Shown here: piece after piece, positions 1-11,086 of the stretch
How the letters are laid out: the number at the start of each line of letters is the position of its first letter
How positions within the stretch are numbered: position 1 is the first letter of the stretch
Assembly (NCBI GenBank): GCA_039105265.1
Contig: JAPFFF010000009.1
Span: 1,984,001 to 2,048,000 of the forward strand
DNA length: 64,000 bases
Source: Tritrichomonas musculus
Taxonomy: Eukaryota; Parabasalia; Tritrichomonadida; Tritrichomonadidae
Direction of reading: 5' to 3'
Notes under the pieces: model-generated
The model's database searches: none
The model's input: the letters and a program-made list of their open reading frames with translations, nothing else
Told to the model about the DNA's origin: nothing
Made by a program: the position numbers and the translations under genes

Positions 1-302
1 GGATATTTTGGTTAAAATGTTTCACCTTTTAATATCATTGAACGCTGCACCATCAACAGCTAATGTAGCATGAAGATTTTCTGTAAGCATTTTATGTGTT
101 TTATTGATATCAATAAGATTATCAATATATTTCTGTATCAATGGTGATATTTTTTCACCTCAACAATGTTTCATGATGAAGAGAAAAATATTTTTTAAAG
201 AAATTGTAATATATATTCCAATCTTTAAATAACTTTATATATGTCTGGAAATTTTCTTGAATACTTGTTTTTTTGTAAAAAGATTTCGAGACTCTGAAAA
301 TA
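1..302. other. AT-rich intergenic DNA at window start
   Basis: I see no supportable gene here. Short open frames on both strands lack any recognisable domain. The stretch ends at the left tip of the MITE that begins at 305. Confidence 0.4.
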
Positions 303-304
303 TA

Positions 305-1093
305 CAGTTGTTCCACTTTTGTAACGGAAAAATCCACTTTCGTAACAGAAAATGTAACCACTAAAATTTTCAAAATTTATTATCACCTAACTTTTTGATT
401 TTTTATCCACTTTCGTAACAGAATATTCCACTTTCGTAACAGAATTTTTTTTTTTGATTTTTTAAAAATTGATATTTTTCATTTTTCATTTCTTTTTTTA
501 TCGAAATCCTTTCATAATGAGAAGTTTAATCAAGAAATGATATTTATAAAGAGGTTTATTAAGTTATTAATAATAATTATGGATTTACTCAAAATTCTTT
601 TTTTAGAAGAAAATCGTGTTTTTATAATTGTACTATAATTTAAATGAATATTAAACATGAAAAATAAAAAAAAAGGATAGAAATCAAGAAATAATTAGAT
701 TATAATTTCAGATAAAGCAAATAAAAAATCAGTATTGCATTATTATGATGAAATAAAAAACATTTGAAATGGAATTTTAAGCTTTTAAAATAACAAAAAT
801 TCTTTTTTTAGCAAAATATTTACAATAATTATCTTCATCCATAATTTCAAATAAAATGTTGTTCCCAATAACTACTGTGTTTTCTACAATTATTTGCATT
901 ATATTAAAAATGTAAAAACTCATTAAAAACAAAGATAATTAAATAATAAAATTTTCTGTTACGAAAGTGGAAAATTCTGTTACGAAAGTGGATAAAAAAT
1001 CAAAAAGTTAGGTGATAACAAATTTTGAAAATTTTGGTGGTTACATTTTCTGTTACGAAAGTGGATTTTTCCGTTACAAAAGTGGAGCAACTG
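305..1093. mobile_element. Non-autonomous Tc1/mariner-like MITE
   Basis: About 140 bp at the left (305-444) reappears inverted at the right (954-1093). The tips read CAGTTG and CAACTG and are flanked by TA on both sides (303-304 and 1094-1095), the classic target-site signature of Tc1/mariner elements. Each arm carries three or four copies of a short motif around TCCACTTTCGTAACAGAA, so the arms are themselves repetitive. The roughly 500-bp centre has no coding capacity. Inference: a passenger element mobilised in trans by a mariner-type transposase. The two arms differ at only a few positions, suggesting moderate age. Confidence 0.8.
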
Positions 1094-1509
1094 TAACATT
1101 TGAATCAAAAGAAATTTACATAATTCTTCTTTTATTAAATTCATTTATTTTTGAGATCATTTATTAGGTCCTTTTTCAGGGACAATTTTTAAATATAACA
1201 AAAGAGACAAAATTCAGCTCTTTTTCATTTAAATAATAATGAAGTACATGCTGAGTTTCAAATGAATCAAAAATATAAGGAATTCCTGCTATAAAGATAT
1301 TGATTTCATGTCTGATATTTTATGGTCTAATACTTTATTTGCAATTTTTTCAATTAAACTTTGTTTTTTTATTTTTTCGCGAAAATTAAAAAAAAAGTTT
1401 ATTTTTTCATAACCTTCAGTTTTAATAATTTCAAAATCATCTACTTCTTCATATTCCTCATTATCAGAACTGTCTGATATCATAATATCAATGTTATCTT
1501 TCGTATAAT

Positions 1510-2883
1510 TAACTTGTAATCATAGAATTGAGAACATTCAAGATTACAGAAGCAAAACTAAATCATATGAATATAATCCTAATTTTTATTCAGCTTTTAC
1601 TTACGAGCAAGAAGAGCTTCTTTTTGAAAATATTAAAGTTTTATTAGATCAAGATCAATTAGTAACTATGAATCTGATCTCATATCTTACACAACAAATA
1701 TATTATCCGCCATTGAGTTTGGCAATAAAAGCTCTCATTTTAAGTTCATTAAAAGATAAGCAAAAGCCTTTTGACGAAGATGGAAATATAATAATACCAG
1801 ATTTTGAATCTAAACTAGAACCTTTATTATACTTAGCTAATGATAAACCTCATCAAATCATGAATGAATTATGGAATCAAAAATTGCATTGCAAGTAAAA
1901 GTTGGGTATATGAATTTATGATAAGGCATGGTTTTGTGTTCAGAAAAGTTCTTTTTGAACGACGAGGCAAAATCAATGAAAAGCAAGTAGATCGATATTT
2001 AACAGAAATTACAGATGCTGTCATATTATATGGCCAAGATAAATGGTTAAACATGGATGAAATCTTTATTTGCACATGGAATCCACCAAATAGAGTCATT
2101 GGCGATAAAGGAAAAGAAACTATAAAAGTAAATATTAAAAACATGAATGCAAAAGAAGGAACCACTTTTATAGGAACTGAATCTATGAATCCTAAAATTA
2201 AAATTCCGCTTTCTCTAATTGCCAAAGGTAAAACTTCAAAATGTGAGCAAAAATATTGAAATGAAAATTCAGAGGAACGGATCACTCATTTTCAAAATGG
2301 GTGGATGACTCCAACTGTTATGATTGCTTATTTACGCTGGCTTAAAAAAAAAGATGGGAGATGAATCATTCGCTCCTATCCTTGATGTATATAAAGCTCC
2401 TACACGTGTATCAGTCAAAAAGGAGGCACAAAAACTCCAAATAAAACTAATATTCATACCAGCCTGTGGTACTGGTATTTATCAGCCTTTAGACGGCAGG
2501 CTGTTTGGTATAATCAAAAAACGTTTATCATCAATTAATGAGATTGATCTAGAGAGAAATAACAAAGAAAGATAGAAAGAAATTTTGCAAGATGCCAACT
2601 GTTGGCACATCCTTGATTCCTCATCATGAAACTCAAGGTTTTCTAGCACTTTCTACAAAATGTATAAATTGGGAGTATATTCCCTCACGTTCTCCAATCT
2701 ATTTTATTTCTTATTAGAAAACTTGAAAAGGATATAGCTTCAATTGCAGATTATTATGTTAATTTAGATTTTGATTTAAATGAATTGAAAAAGCTTCCAT
2801 TTCTAGTTCAAAAGCCACCAGAAACAAATCTGGTATTTGATTTTTTCGAAAAATTGGTCAGAAGATTTTCAACAACAGTTTAA
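1510..2883 (+). pseudogene. Broken pogo-like DDE transposase
   Basis: Three overlapping open segments (about 1510-1898, 1864-2259, 2324-2575) and an in-frame tail to 2883 together look like one DDE_1/pogo-superfamily transposase. Visible signatures are the first catalytic Asp in KWLNMDE (near 2055), the second in PILDVYKAPT (near 2380), and a late QPLD motif (near 2490). The frame shifts near 1890, an in-frame TGA stands at 2257-2259, another shift falls in an A-run near 2345, and stops follow 2575. The gene cannot make a full protein as read. It is distantly similar to the intact transposase at 57037-58740 but not a recent copy. I found no terminal inverted repeats around it. Confidence 0.8.
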
Positions 2884-3622
2884 ATGAAATTACCATTTTA
2901 GTTTTTCTTTTTAAAAGAGTATGGTATGAATAGTTTGAAATCACTTACTCATGACTAAATAATAATCATGAATACTGCTCAAATAACATTAATCAGGTAC
3001 AAATTGCAGATCTAGATATCTTCAATTTTTGAAAAACAACTTCATGAAGTTTAATTTGATACTGTTACCCATTAGTCCACAGCTTATACTATACTACTGA
3101 AATGACTTTATAAATATTGAGTTCTTTCAACTTGATTCTGTAATGCAAATCATCAAATGTTGAGAGTATACTATTTATTATTATTTATTTTGGTTTGTGC
3201 TATTAGTACATAAATTATGGCTCTATCATTTGAATAAACTTTTAATTATAAATGAATTGTCAAATTACATTAAGTTGGAACAGCAGATTTAGCAGGTTTA
3301 GGTAGTATCTAAGCATCACCAGAGTCTTTCAAACTTCCTTGGGAACTATAGAAAGATGGTGATTTTCATCTTTTTTTCGAATAAATTATGCCAATGAAAC
3401 ATTCCAGATTAGTTAAACTTGATTGCAATATCTGGCTAAATATATGTCCCTTAAATAATATCGCAATGAACATCCATATACTAAAACAGATTAATTTCAA
3501 TCAATCACATGTTTTTGAAAAAAAAAAAAAAAAAAAATTTATAATAAAAAGCGCTTTTTAATGAAAAATGTCATGAAAAATAACATAAATATAATAATAA
3601 CAAAACGTAATAACTATATCAA
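2884..3622. other. Intergenic region without a recognised gene
   Basis: AT-rich sequence with stops in all frames and an A-run of about 20 bases ending near 3538. It separates the transposase relic from the convergent coiled-coil gene. I see no RNA gene or repeat. Confidence 0.4.
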
Positions 3623-4474
3623 TCAACGCTTAGAAATTTTTGGTATTCTCACTGGGCGCGAACACACTATTATTCTTCGATTTAAATCAGATAATCTAAC
3701 TTCAAGAGAATGTATAGGATCATTATAAGAATTAACAATTTTTTGAGCTTGCATTATATTTTCTTTGTATTTTTTGATGTTTTCTCTTAGCTCAATTTCT
3801 GTTTTGACAATATTTTTTTGAATTTGCCCAGCTTCACCAGTACACTTATGTTTAAACTGTGAAAGAATGGTATCAATTTGCTGTTGGATAGCTTCATTTT
3901 CAGCCTGAAATTGATCATTCTGCTGTTTGAGTGTTTGCAATTTTTCAATAGATTTTTTTAGAGAAATTGCGGTTGCTTTCATTTCTGCATTAATTCTATC
4001 TAATTCAGAAAACTCATTGCTACTTTGCTTATTTAAGTTTGGAAGCCTTCTTTCATTACTTCTAATAATCTCTTTAACTTTTTTGTTTCTCTGCTGAGAT
4101 CGTACAATTTTTTCTTTTATTGCATCAAATTGTTTTTGAAGTGTATATTGTTGGCTATTTAAATAAATATTTGATTCGTGAATAAAACTCGGAAATGAAC
4201 TATACAATGATTTAAAGTGTTTTCCAAGATCATAAACTGACCCAGAAACCGTGGCACCAATACTTGATTGACCAAACATCTCTAATGAGTACATTTTTGA
4301 AATGAGTTGTTGTGATAATGATGCAATTGGATAAATATTAACTGGAGGTTTTAAAACAATCTCTTTATGCAACCCTTTTTTAGTACCTGTCAAGAAAATA
4401 TCATCTTTTTCGTTTTTTTCTTCCTCTTCTTCTGTTTGCTCAGAGTCCTCAATAAAATCGTCTTCAATCTCCAT
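3623..4474 (-). CDS. Hypothetical coiled-coil protein with acidic N-terminus
   Basis: A 283-residue protein that I do not recognise. The first 25 residues are strongly acidic (Glu/Asp runs), residues about 40-110 are of mixed composition, and residues about 110-270 form a long heptad-rich, Gln/Lys/Glu-rich helix typical of a coiled coil. The tail is basic. No signal peptide or membrane segment is visible. The ATG at 4474 is preceded by very AT-rich DNA and the neighbouring gene at 4719 is transcribed divergently, so about 240 bp must hold both promoters. Such proteins are often cytoskeletal in flagellates, but nothing here proves that. Confidence 0.75.
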   Translation of the reverse strand: MEIEDDFIEDSEQTEEEEEKNEKDDIFLTGTKKGLHKEIVLKPPVNIYPIASLSQQLISKMYSLEMFGQSSIGATVSGSVYDLGKHFKSLYSSFPSFIHESNIYLNSQQYTLQKQFDAIKEKIVRSQQRNKKVKEIIRSNERRLPNLNKQSSNEFSELDRINAEMKATAISLKKSIEKLQTLKQQNDQFQAENEAIQQQIDTILSQFKHKCTGEAGQIQKNIVKTEIELRENIKKYKENIMQAQKIVNSYNDPIHSLEVRLSDLNRRIIVCSRPVRIPKISKR

Positions 4475-4718
4475 TAATTTAATTTAACTTTTTTAAAGCC
4501 ATATTGAAAATCATCTTATATTTATATATAACACATACGATTTACTAAATTTTTATTATTATTAACAATCATTAAAAAAGAAATAAAAAATATTTATTTA
4601 ATTATTTTTAGATAAAATAATTGGATTTACAGATTAGAAATTGATATATACTAAAAATATATGATTCATTGCTCGTTATTAATCGTTTTTATTTTGAATT
4701 ATTTTGAAAGCATAAATA

Positions 4719-6080
4719 ATGATCAATTTATCAATTCTTTTTTTATCATATTATGGTTATCAAAATTCACCCTTTATTTCATCATCTGGCGCATCTACTA
4801 AAAACGTAAATTTTTATTCTCACATCAATTTCCAAAAATCTTTTTCTAATTTTTTATATTCAACACATTATAATTATAATTTTCATACTCCCTCGTATTC
4901 ATTTAAAAATAGCATATTTTCGAATTTTTTAAAACAATCAATATTTATACAAGGTAATGTTTTTATTGTTAATCAAATTTTTGAATTAACCAGACAAGAT
5001 TTTGATGAAGATCCTGTGAATATATGGAATTGCATATTTAGAAAATTTAATTTACCAGACCAATATGGCGCTGCAATTTATTGTACAAATTACATGTGTT
5101 TATATAATGTTTTTTTTCAAGATATCGTTTCTTGTGGAGGAACATTTTATGCAGAAGGTACTATTACAGCAAATTATTTAACACTTGAAAATGTAAAGTC
5201 CAATAAAACTGCTTGTTTTATTACACAATTAAGCGTTTTTCAAAACACAAGTAATAAAGCCACTAAACTTGAAAATATTTTAATAAAAAATGCAGTTTCA
5301 AACCAAAATTATGGATTTTTGAATAACAAAATAAATACTACTCATTTATCAAACTCTAATGTTACAAATTGTGAAGCAAAGATGAAAAGTGGAATGGTAG
5401 AATGCTATAACACTGATATTTTTATCAAGTTTGTTTCATTCTCATTTATAAAATCCCAAGAAAATTTAATCTCTTTATCCAGCTTTTCAAAAAAATACCA
5501 ATTATCATATTGCTTATTTCATTCAATAAAGTATTACCAAGGGTTAATCAAAACAATTAATGTTGAAGATGTTTGTTTGCAATTTTGCTTCTTCTCATCA
5601 TCAGTATATAATCCTGCCAAAAAATCAAAGAAAAATGAGATAAATCCACAAATTGACACATTAAATTGCACTTTCTTAAAAATAAACTCCTGCTGCTTTG
5701 ATGTAAAAAAAGAAGAAATTTTCAAATCATCACAATATAAATATTTTGAGTTTCATGATAATTTTTATAATGAAAAGAAATGTTTCGAAAAAGATACTTT
5801 CTTAAACGACCAATATAATATAAATATTGGATATTCATATCAAAGAACACCAACATATATTGCAAACATTGCACCAACACCAAGTTATAATTTCATTCAT
5901 GATGAAAATAAAAAATTGAAAAAATCTATAGATATTGATACTTTTGTGAATATAACCTTTATAGTTCTTTGCTTCTTGATTGCCCTAATATTTTGCATGC
6001 TTTTAGCAAATAATTTCAATTTCTCTTGTAATAAATCTCAGACACTTTTTAATTTCAAAAGCACAAGAGAAATGCTATGA
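4719..6080 (+). CDS. Putative surface protein: repeat-rich ectodomain plus one TM helix
   Basis: A 453-residue protein. It begins with a short hydrophobic stretch (residues about 3-12) that may be a weak signal peptide. It then has a long ectodomain in which short strands rich in Phe, Asn and Cys recur (for example IWNCIFRKF, CLYNVFFQDI, LSYCLFHSI). That spacing is typical of a right-handed parallel beta-helix. Near the C-terminus (about residues 412-432) is a strong transmembrane helix rich in Phe, Leu and Ile, followed by a tail of about 20 residues. This matches families of single-pass surface proteins that are abundant in trichomonads. Ligand and role are unknown. The start is the first ATG after an AT-rich leader. 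Confidence 0.75.
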   Translation: MINLSILFLSYYGYQNSPFISSSGASTKNVNFYSHINFQKSFSNFLYSTHYNYNFHTPSYSFKNSIFSNFLKQSIFIQGNVFIVNQIFELTRQDFDEDPVNIWNCIFRKFNLPDQYGAAIYCTNYMCLYNVFFQDIVSCGGTFYAEGTITANYLTLENVKSNKTACFITQLSVFQNTSNKATKLENILIKNAVSNQNYGFLNNKINTTHLSNSNVTNCEAKMKSGMVECYNTDIFIKFVSFSFIKSQENLISLSSFSKKYQLSYCLFHSIKYYQGLIKTINVEDVCLQFCFFSSSVYNPAKKSKKNEINPQIDTLNCTFLKINSCCFDVKKEEIFKSSQYKYFEFHDNFYNEKKCFEKDTFLNDQYNINIGYSYQRTPTYIANIAPTPSYNFIHDENKKLKKSIDIDTFVNITFIVLCFLIALIFCMLLANNFNFSCNKSQTLFNFKSTREML

Positions 6081-6270
6081 TATATTACATTCTTTAATTT
6101 CAAAGCCATCTTCAGAATATAGAATATTATAGATGATTCTAAGAATTTCACTTTTAAAAAATGGCAATTGAATTATAGTCATTTCCTTAACGAATCTTGT
6201 TATTATTAAAAGCATTGTTAGAAGACAAAATATGATTTTTTTTATCTAACAAATTGAGAAAGTTTGTTTG

Positions 6271-6669
6271 ATGCAAATTCAAATTAGTATGGAGATTTCT
6301 GAAGCTGATCATTGCGCTCTTCGTATGAGATTCCGTCAAACTCTTTTAAATGATAAACTAGTTATCCATCGCTTACCAAATCGACTTATAATATTAACGT
6401 TCAATCCAAATTATATTAGACAGTGTTCAGAAATCGAAATGTGCCTAAATGTTAATAATCAAAGAGAAGTTGTTGCAGGCGAATGCCTCTGTAAAACAGA
6501 CAGAGACACTATTAATATACCTGTTGGAGGTAAAATAGTTGATATTAATACTAATACTAATAATGAAATTCAACTCTTTCAGACAGGTTTAACATCATCA
6601 TTTTTAGTTATTATGCAGCCCGTTAATTTTAAAATATCATTACCACCATCTTTCCAACCACTTTATTAG
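6271..6669 (+). CDS. Abitram/Simiate-like small protein
   Basis: A 132-residue protein starting at the first true ATG (6271); a second ATG follows at 6289. The pattern (a His followed by an NRLIILTF strand, a central GECLCK motif, a VGGKIVDIN strand and a hydrophobic SFLVIMQP strand) resembles the Abitram/Simiate (FAM206) family. That family is small, widespread in eukaryotes and shares a fold with glycine-cleavage H/biotinyl-carrier proteins; animal members are described as actin-binding and nuclear. The match is by eye and moderate. The length is a little shorter than animal members. No membrane segment is visible. Confidence 0.55.
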   Translation: MQIQISMEISEADHCALRMRFRQTLLNDKLVIHRLPNRLIILTFNPNYIRQCSEIEMCLNVNNQREVVAGECLCKTDRDTINIPVGGKIVDINTNTNNEIQLFQTGLTSSFLVIMQPVNFKISLPPSFQPLY

Positions 6670-6949
6670 AAACAGTTTTGCTGATTGTTATTTTTGTTTG
6701 TGATATTAATAAAACATTTTTATTATAGATGATTCAAACTATCTTAATATTTTAAAAAACATAATTTTACAGGTGCGAACAATTATACATATATACACAT
6801 ATGTAAAATGACTAAATTAACTGAGTGAAAATGAACATGGAGAAAAAAAAAATAGACTGATCATATATTTAATTTGGTTATGGACGCATGCATTTTATTT
6901 TTATAGAATTTCGTAATTACAAATTACATTAAAAAACAAAATAATTATA

Positions 6950-7693
6950 TTAAAACTTTTCAGTATGGCTAAACTCTTCAAAGGATCCAAGATAAATGTT
7001 ATGAAGATGAGCTGGCATTTCATCGAAAGCGATAGTTCTCCGTTTTGATAGCTTAAATGGTTTCTGAAACTGGTGGAGGGCGGATTGCTGCTCGTTTCGA
7101 GTTGTTTTAGCACGGCTTCTGGTTGTTTTTGGCTTATGTGATGAAACAAATGGATGTGGCTGATATTTGGCTTCCTCATGAAAGCCAAAAACGTACATTT
7201 TTGCTTTAACATTGGGGACATTTGATGTTTTTGGTCTTCTCGATGATCGAGCGGTCTGTGATCTGCTACGTGAAGATGATAATGATATAGAATTGCTATT
7301 AATGTTATTTTCAAGAGAGGATGTAGAATTTGTGATTTTTTTCACTGATATTGGAGCTTGATTTGTCTGGTGAAAACTTCCATTTGTTTTAGATATGTCT
7401 GATGCAGTTGATGCAGAAATAATATCAACATAATGAACTGATGGTGAATTTGTACCAGTCATTATAGTATTTGACACATTAGTTTCAGCATGCTTTGTAA
7501 AAGCGCGAACTTGAACTGGTTGAGTATTGCTAAATGTGTTCCCGAACAATGTATCTGCCTTGGTTTTGACATTATCTTGATAATCGTTTGTCATATCGAA
7601 AGTTAAATCAAATTCACTTCCAAAATGGAAAATACTTGGTGATTTCACGCTTTTTTGATATACAGGAGGATTGTTAGTCTGTGATTCAAGCAT
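6950..7693 (-). CDS. Hypothetical Ser/Thr/Asn-rich basic protein
   Basis: A 247-residue protein that I do not recognise. It is rich in Ser, Thr, Asn and Lys/Arg, with an SSRSRSQTARSSRRPKTSN tract near residues 143-160 and a basic segment near 185-200. No signal peptide, membrane helix or catalytic motif is visible, and most of the chain is probably disordered. Its 3' end lies about 280 bp from the end of the convergent gene at 6271. The first ATG at 7693 follows about 430 bp of AT-rich intergenic DNA shared with the divergent PQ-loop gene. Confidence 0.65.
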   Translation of the reverse strand: MLESQTNNPPVYQKSVKSPSIFHFGSEFDLTFDMTNDYQDNVKTKADTLFGNTFSNTQPVQVRAFTKHAETNVSNTIMTGTNSPSVHYVDIISASTASDISKTNGSFHQTNQAPISVKKITNSTSSLENNINSNSISLSSSRSRSQTARSSRRPKTSNVPNVKAKMYVFGFHEEAKYQPHPFVSSHKPKTTRSRAKTTRNEQQSALHQFQKPFKLSKRRTIAFDEMPAHLHNIYLGSFEEFSHTEKF

Positions 7694-8122
7694 GGATATA
7701 CTATTTTTTTTGAATAAACGTAATAAATTTTTTCTTTGTTTTATTGTGTAAATAAATGGTCAAATTTTTATTTTCACTTATTATTTGTTCAGATGATGAA
7801 TTTTAAATAAATTTTTTTACAAGCAATAACGTATTTTTATTAACTTTTATTTTATGATTATCTCAAAAAAGAATCATCATTTCGGCATTGATTCTTGATT
7901 TATTTTTTATAATTACACTTAATGATATATATTATACAATTATTTGGAAATAAAAGAAATATGTATCTGATAATTTATAAACAAACTTTTTTACATATAA
8001 TTAATCAAATATTTTAAAGTCTATACCTTCATAATATTATATTATATGATAATATATAGAAATTTCATATGAAGTTGAATATTGAATTGACCTTATAACT
8101 TCAAAAGTTCATCGTTTATTAT
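7694..8122. other. Divergent intergenic region
   Basis: About 430 bp, over 80 percent A+T by eye, lying between two divergent starts. It must contain both promoters. I see no TCA-type initiator that clearly decides either start. Confidence 0.4.
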
Positions 8123-9055
8123 ATGAAAATTCCATCAATTCTTTTTCATTTTTTCCCAGATTATTCAAGAAATTTCATTCAAACAGAAACATTTTGGCTC
8201 ATTGTTGGTCTTTGTATTACTTTTGGAACAATAATATCAGTTATCCCACAGATAATTATAATCTTCAAAAAAAGATCTAGTTTAGGATTGAGCGAAATTA
8301 CCATATTTTTGACTAGTATAGGCCAATTTATACTCGTCGTAAATGTTTTATGCTTCGATACTAATGCATTTGCAGGATTTTTTCAATTTCGTTTTTCTTG
8401 GACATTTTCAACTTATTTGACGTTTTTGAATCTTTTCTTACTTTGGCTATGCTACTTTTTTATTGTATTTTTGAAAATCATTTTCATTTCTGAAAAAGAA
8501 AACCGATTTCGACCAATCTTTTTTATAATACTCACAATCGTGTTAAGCATTTTAATCCTTTTTATTTATTATTTCATAGGAATAATATATGGTTTTAATT
8601 CATCTGAAATTAGAAAATATGGTACTTTTCTTGGCTCAACAGCTTCAATGCTTGTTTACTGCCAATATCTACCACAATTTATCACTACCATATCTTTAAA
8701 AGGACCCGGATCGCTTTCTCTTTTGACTCTTGAGATTCAGGCACCCGGAGGATTAATGAATGCTTTATTTATGTGGATAGGCCAAGGCCATCATTGGAGT
8801 ACATGGCTTTCATTAATGATAGCTGCTATTCAACAATTTATTTTATTGTTTATTTGCTTCTACTTCCAAATGAATAAAGAGAAAGATACTCAAAGCGGCT
8901 TTACAGATATAGATTTAGAGCTAGGCACAAATTCAAATTTATATACTAATGAAAATAAAGCAAGACTTATGGAATTAGGGTTTGAATTTGATAGTGATGA
9001 TATACCACTTTATCACGTCGTTCCAATAAATTCTGATGGCGATGATCACAAATAG
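8123..9055 (+). CDS. PQ-loop repeat membrane protein
   Basis: A 310-residue polytopic protein with about seven hydrophobic helices. Two PQ-loop motifs are visible: VIPQIIIIFKKRSSLGLS near residues 40-57 and YLPQFITTISLKGPGSLS near 184-201. The PQ-loop family includes lysosomal amino-acid exporters (cystinosin, PQLC2) and SWEET-type sugar carriers; the two-repeat layout and seven helices fit. The C-terminal 60 residues are hydrophilic and acidic, presumably cytoplasmic. It probably sits in an endosomal, lysosomal or plasma membrane. The substrate cannot be told from sequence alone. Confidence 0.85.
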   Translation: MKIPSILFHFFPDYSRNFIQTETFWLIVGLCITFGTIISVIPQIIIIFKKRSSLGLSEITIFLTSIGQFILVVNVLCFDTNAFAGFFQFRFSWTFSTYLTFLNLFLLWLCYFFIVFLKIIFISEKENRFRPIFFIILTIVLSILILFIYYFIGIIYGFNSSEIRKYGTFLGSTASMLVYCQYLPQFITTISLKGPGSLSLLTLEIQAPGGLMNALFMWIGQGHHWSTWLSLMIAAIQQFILLFICFYFQMNKEKDTQSGFTDIDLELGTNSNLYTNENKARLMELGFEFDSDDIPLYHVVPINSDGDDHK

Positions 9056-9186
9056 TAATATATAGATTTGTTGAAATTTTTTTTTATTTTCCTTGAAAGA
9101 AAATAAAATATATTTGTTTTTAATAAATAAAAAGTATTATGAGGCTAAGTTAATTTATATTATTAATTAACCATAAAACAAATAAA

Positions 9187-9992
9187 ATGAAACCCTCGAC
9201 AAGAATCGACATTAAAGTCGGAAGTGTTCCAAATTCCAATTGAATTTTTTGAAAAAGACATGAATACAGAACATGCAGAGATGGTGACTTCGAATTGATA
9301 AAAATATTACTCAGTGAAACGATCGACGAAACCTCAAACTCTTTTCAATTCAAAATTGACAAAACAAATCAAACAGCATCATTATTCAAAGGCCAAATCA
9401 ATAATTAATTAAAATAGAAATTGAAATATCTAAATAATTAATAATATTAAAAATATATTCATTATTTATTGAGATATATATAAATTATTCTAAAATTTTT
9501 AAAATATTCAATTCGCCTACTTACCTTTCAAAAATTTAAAAATTTTGAATATAAAAAAATTTTTTTTCATGAGCAGAACCAAATCAAACGAACGTATTTC
9601 AATCAGATTGTGGAGGCACGCATGGCTTCTCTGGTGCCGGATATTTCGATGAAATTGGTGAACTTAAAGTTATTCATAGAGGAAGCGGTAGTTTTCTTTG
9701 TGAAGATTTTTAGATAAAAATAATACACCAAAATTAAATTCTATTAAACGAGCATTTTAAAAAATGCTATTGGGCTGATATTTTAAATGACGATGAAATG
9801 AATCAATGCTACACAGTAACTTCAGAAGCAATCAATATTAAAGCAAGAAATCCTAGGACAATGGCTCTTGATGCAACATTGTTTTTTGATTTAATTTCAA
9901 ACAAAACAAATGAAACGATAACTGTTTACCAAGGGGATAATATTACCACTATTAATGATAAAACTCATATTATTAATAAATCTAATCAATAA
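9187..9992 (+). pseudogene. Degenerate relic with trypsin-like Ser motif
   Basis: No long frame survives, but protein-like segments lie in shifting frames. Around 9596-9715 one frame reads DCGGTHGFSGAGYFD followed by a GELKVIHRGSG strand, resembling the active-site Ser region (G-x-S-G) of trypsin-like peptidases. Another frame from about 9770 through 9992 encodes a 64-residue open stretch containing MNQCYTVTSEAIN. An earlier relic lies at about 9187-9407. Stops and frame changes separate the pieces. Likely one dead gene, or fragments of two. The peptidase link is tentative because only one motif is visible. Confidence 0.4.
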
Positions 9993-11086
9993 ACAACAAC
10001 TCATCAATTAACTCAAATAAAACACAGGAGTTAAAAGAAAAATATGCCGAAAATATAAATGATGAAATTCTGTAAAAAGGTGATCTTTTGATAAGAAAAA
10101 CTATCCGTATTGTGCCGTTTCTATAATTAACAGGATTATCATAAATGCTATATACAGTAACACTCATTAATTTAATTGAAACGATGCAACTATTATTTTA
10201 TAGTTAAATAACAATGTTCGAATTTTTTGTTATTCATTTTTTTGCTCTTTTTTATAAGGTATAGTTATAATTTTATTCGTCATAAAAGAAATAAACTCTG
10301 AGAACAATTCGTTTAGGAGTTTTTTCCTAGACACTGTTTTCACTGTTAGTGTATTTTTGCACTGACCATAATTAATATAAAATTTGCGAGGGGGAGAATT
10401 CACCCTTTAGCATTTCCTCCGGTCGCTTAATTAAGTAATTCTTTCACAATTTTCGTTTGGTAGAATTCTATCAGACACATTCAGAACAAAAAAATGAAAT
10501 AATTTATTCAATAATGTAATCTTGAGAAGTCAATCCTTTGATAAAGGGTGCGCATTAATTGTTAGATAAAACAATCATTTTTGTATGTAATCCAGTTAAA
10601 GCGTTTTTTTGAACAGTTAGTTTTAAAGCTCTAGTTTAAATAGCATTCAATTTTCATTAACGGTCATTTTTAACGTACATATCTCAGTTTCAAGGACTAT
10701 TTTTTCATTTTTCTAAAAGCATAATACATTAACTATCATATTATTTCAATTGTTTATCTAATATAATATATGAAATAAATGCTTTTGTAAACCAAAAATT
10801 ATTTTTTGAAGCATAATAAGAGTGATCAAAATATCAAAAAAGGAATTCAAAAAAAGGGCTCTGTTGTTTTTTGGAAGAGAGGCATTTAAATATATTTCAT
10901 CCCTGAGAATTCATGTAAAATTAAAAAACGAAGCTGAAAACTTAAAATAAAAAGTTACTTTTTTCAAAGGTTTAATTTAAATGATTATGCGACCAAAAAA
11001 ATGAAAGGAATCGTTATTTACCTTTTCAAATAATTAGCCTATAGATTAACCAAAAAGGTGAAATCAACATCAAGATTAAATTCTAT
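9993..11086. other. Intergenic region, no gene recognised
   Basis: About 1.1 kb of AT-rich DNA. A slightly GC-richer patch at 10385-10470 (GCGAGGGGGAGAATTC) stands out, but I can give it no function. The last few dozen bases should hold the promoter of the transporter gene. Confidence 0.35.

Noticed and set aside
155-373. Minus-strand 72-codon frame near the window start
   Set aside because: Runs into the arm of the MITE and encodes its repeats; no domain.
1289-1483. Minus-strand 64-codon acidic frame
   Set aside because: Short, no domain, next to a transposase relic. It could be a fragment of a dead gene but cannot be supported.
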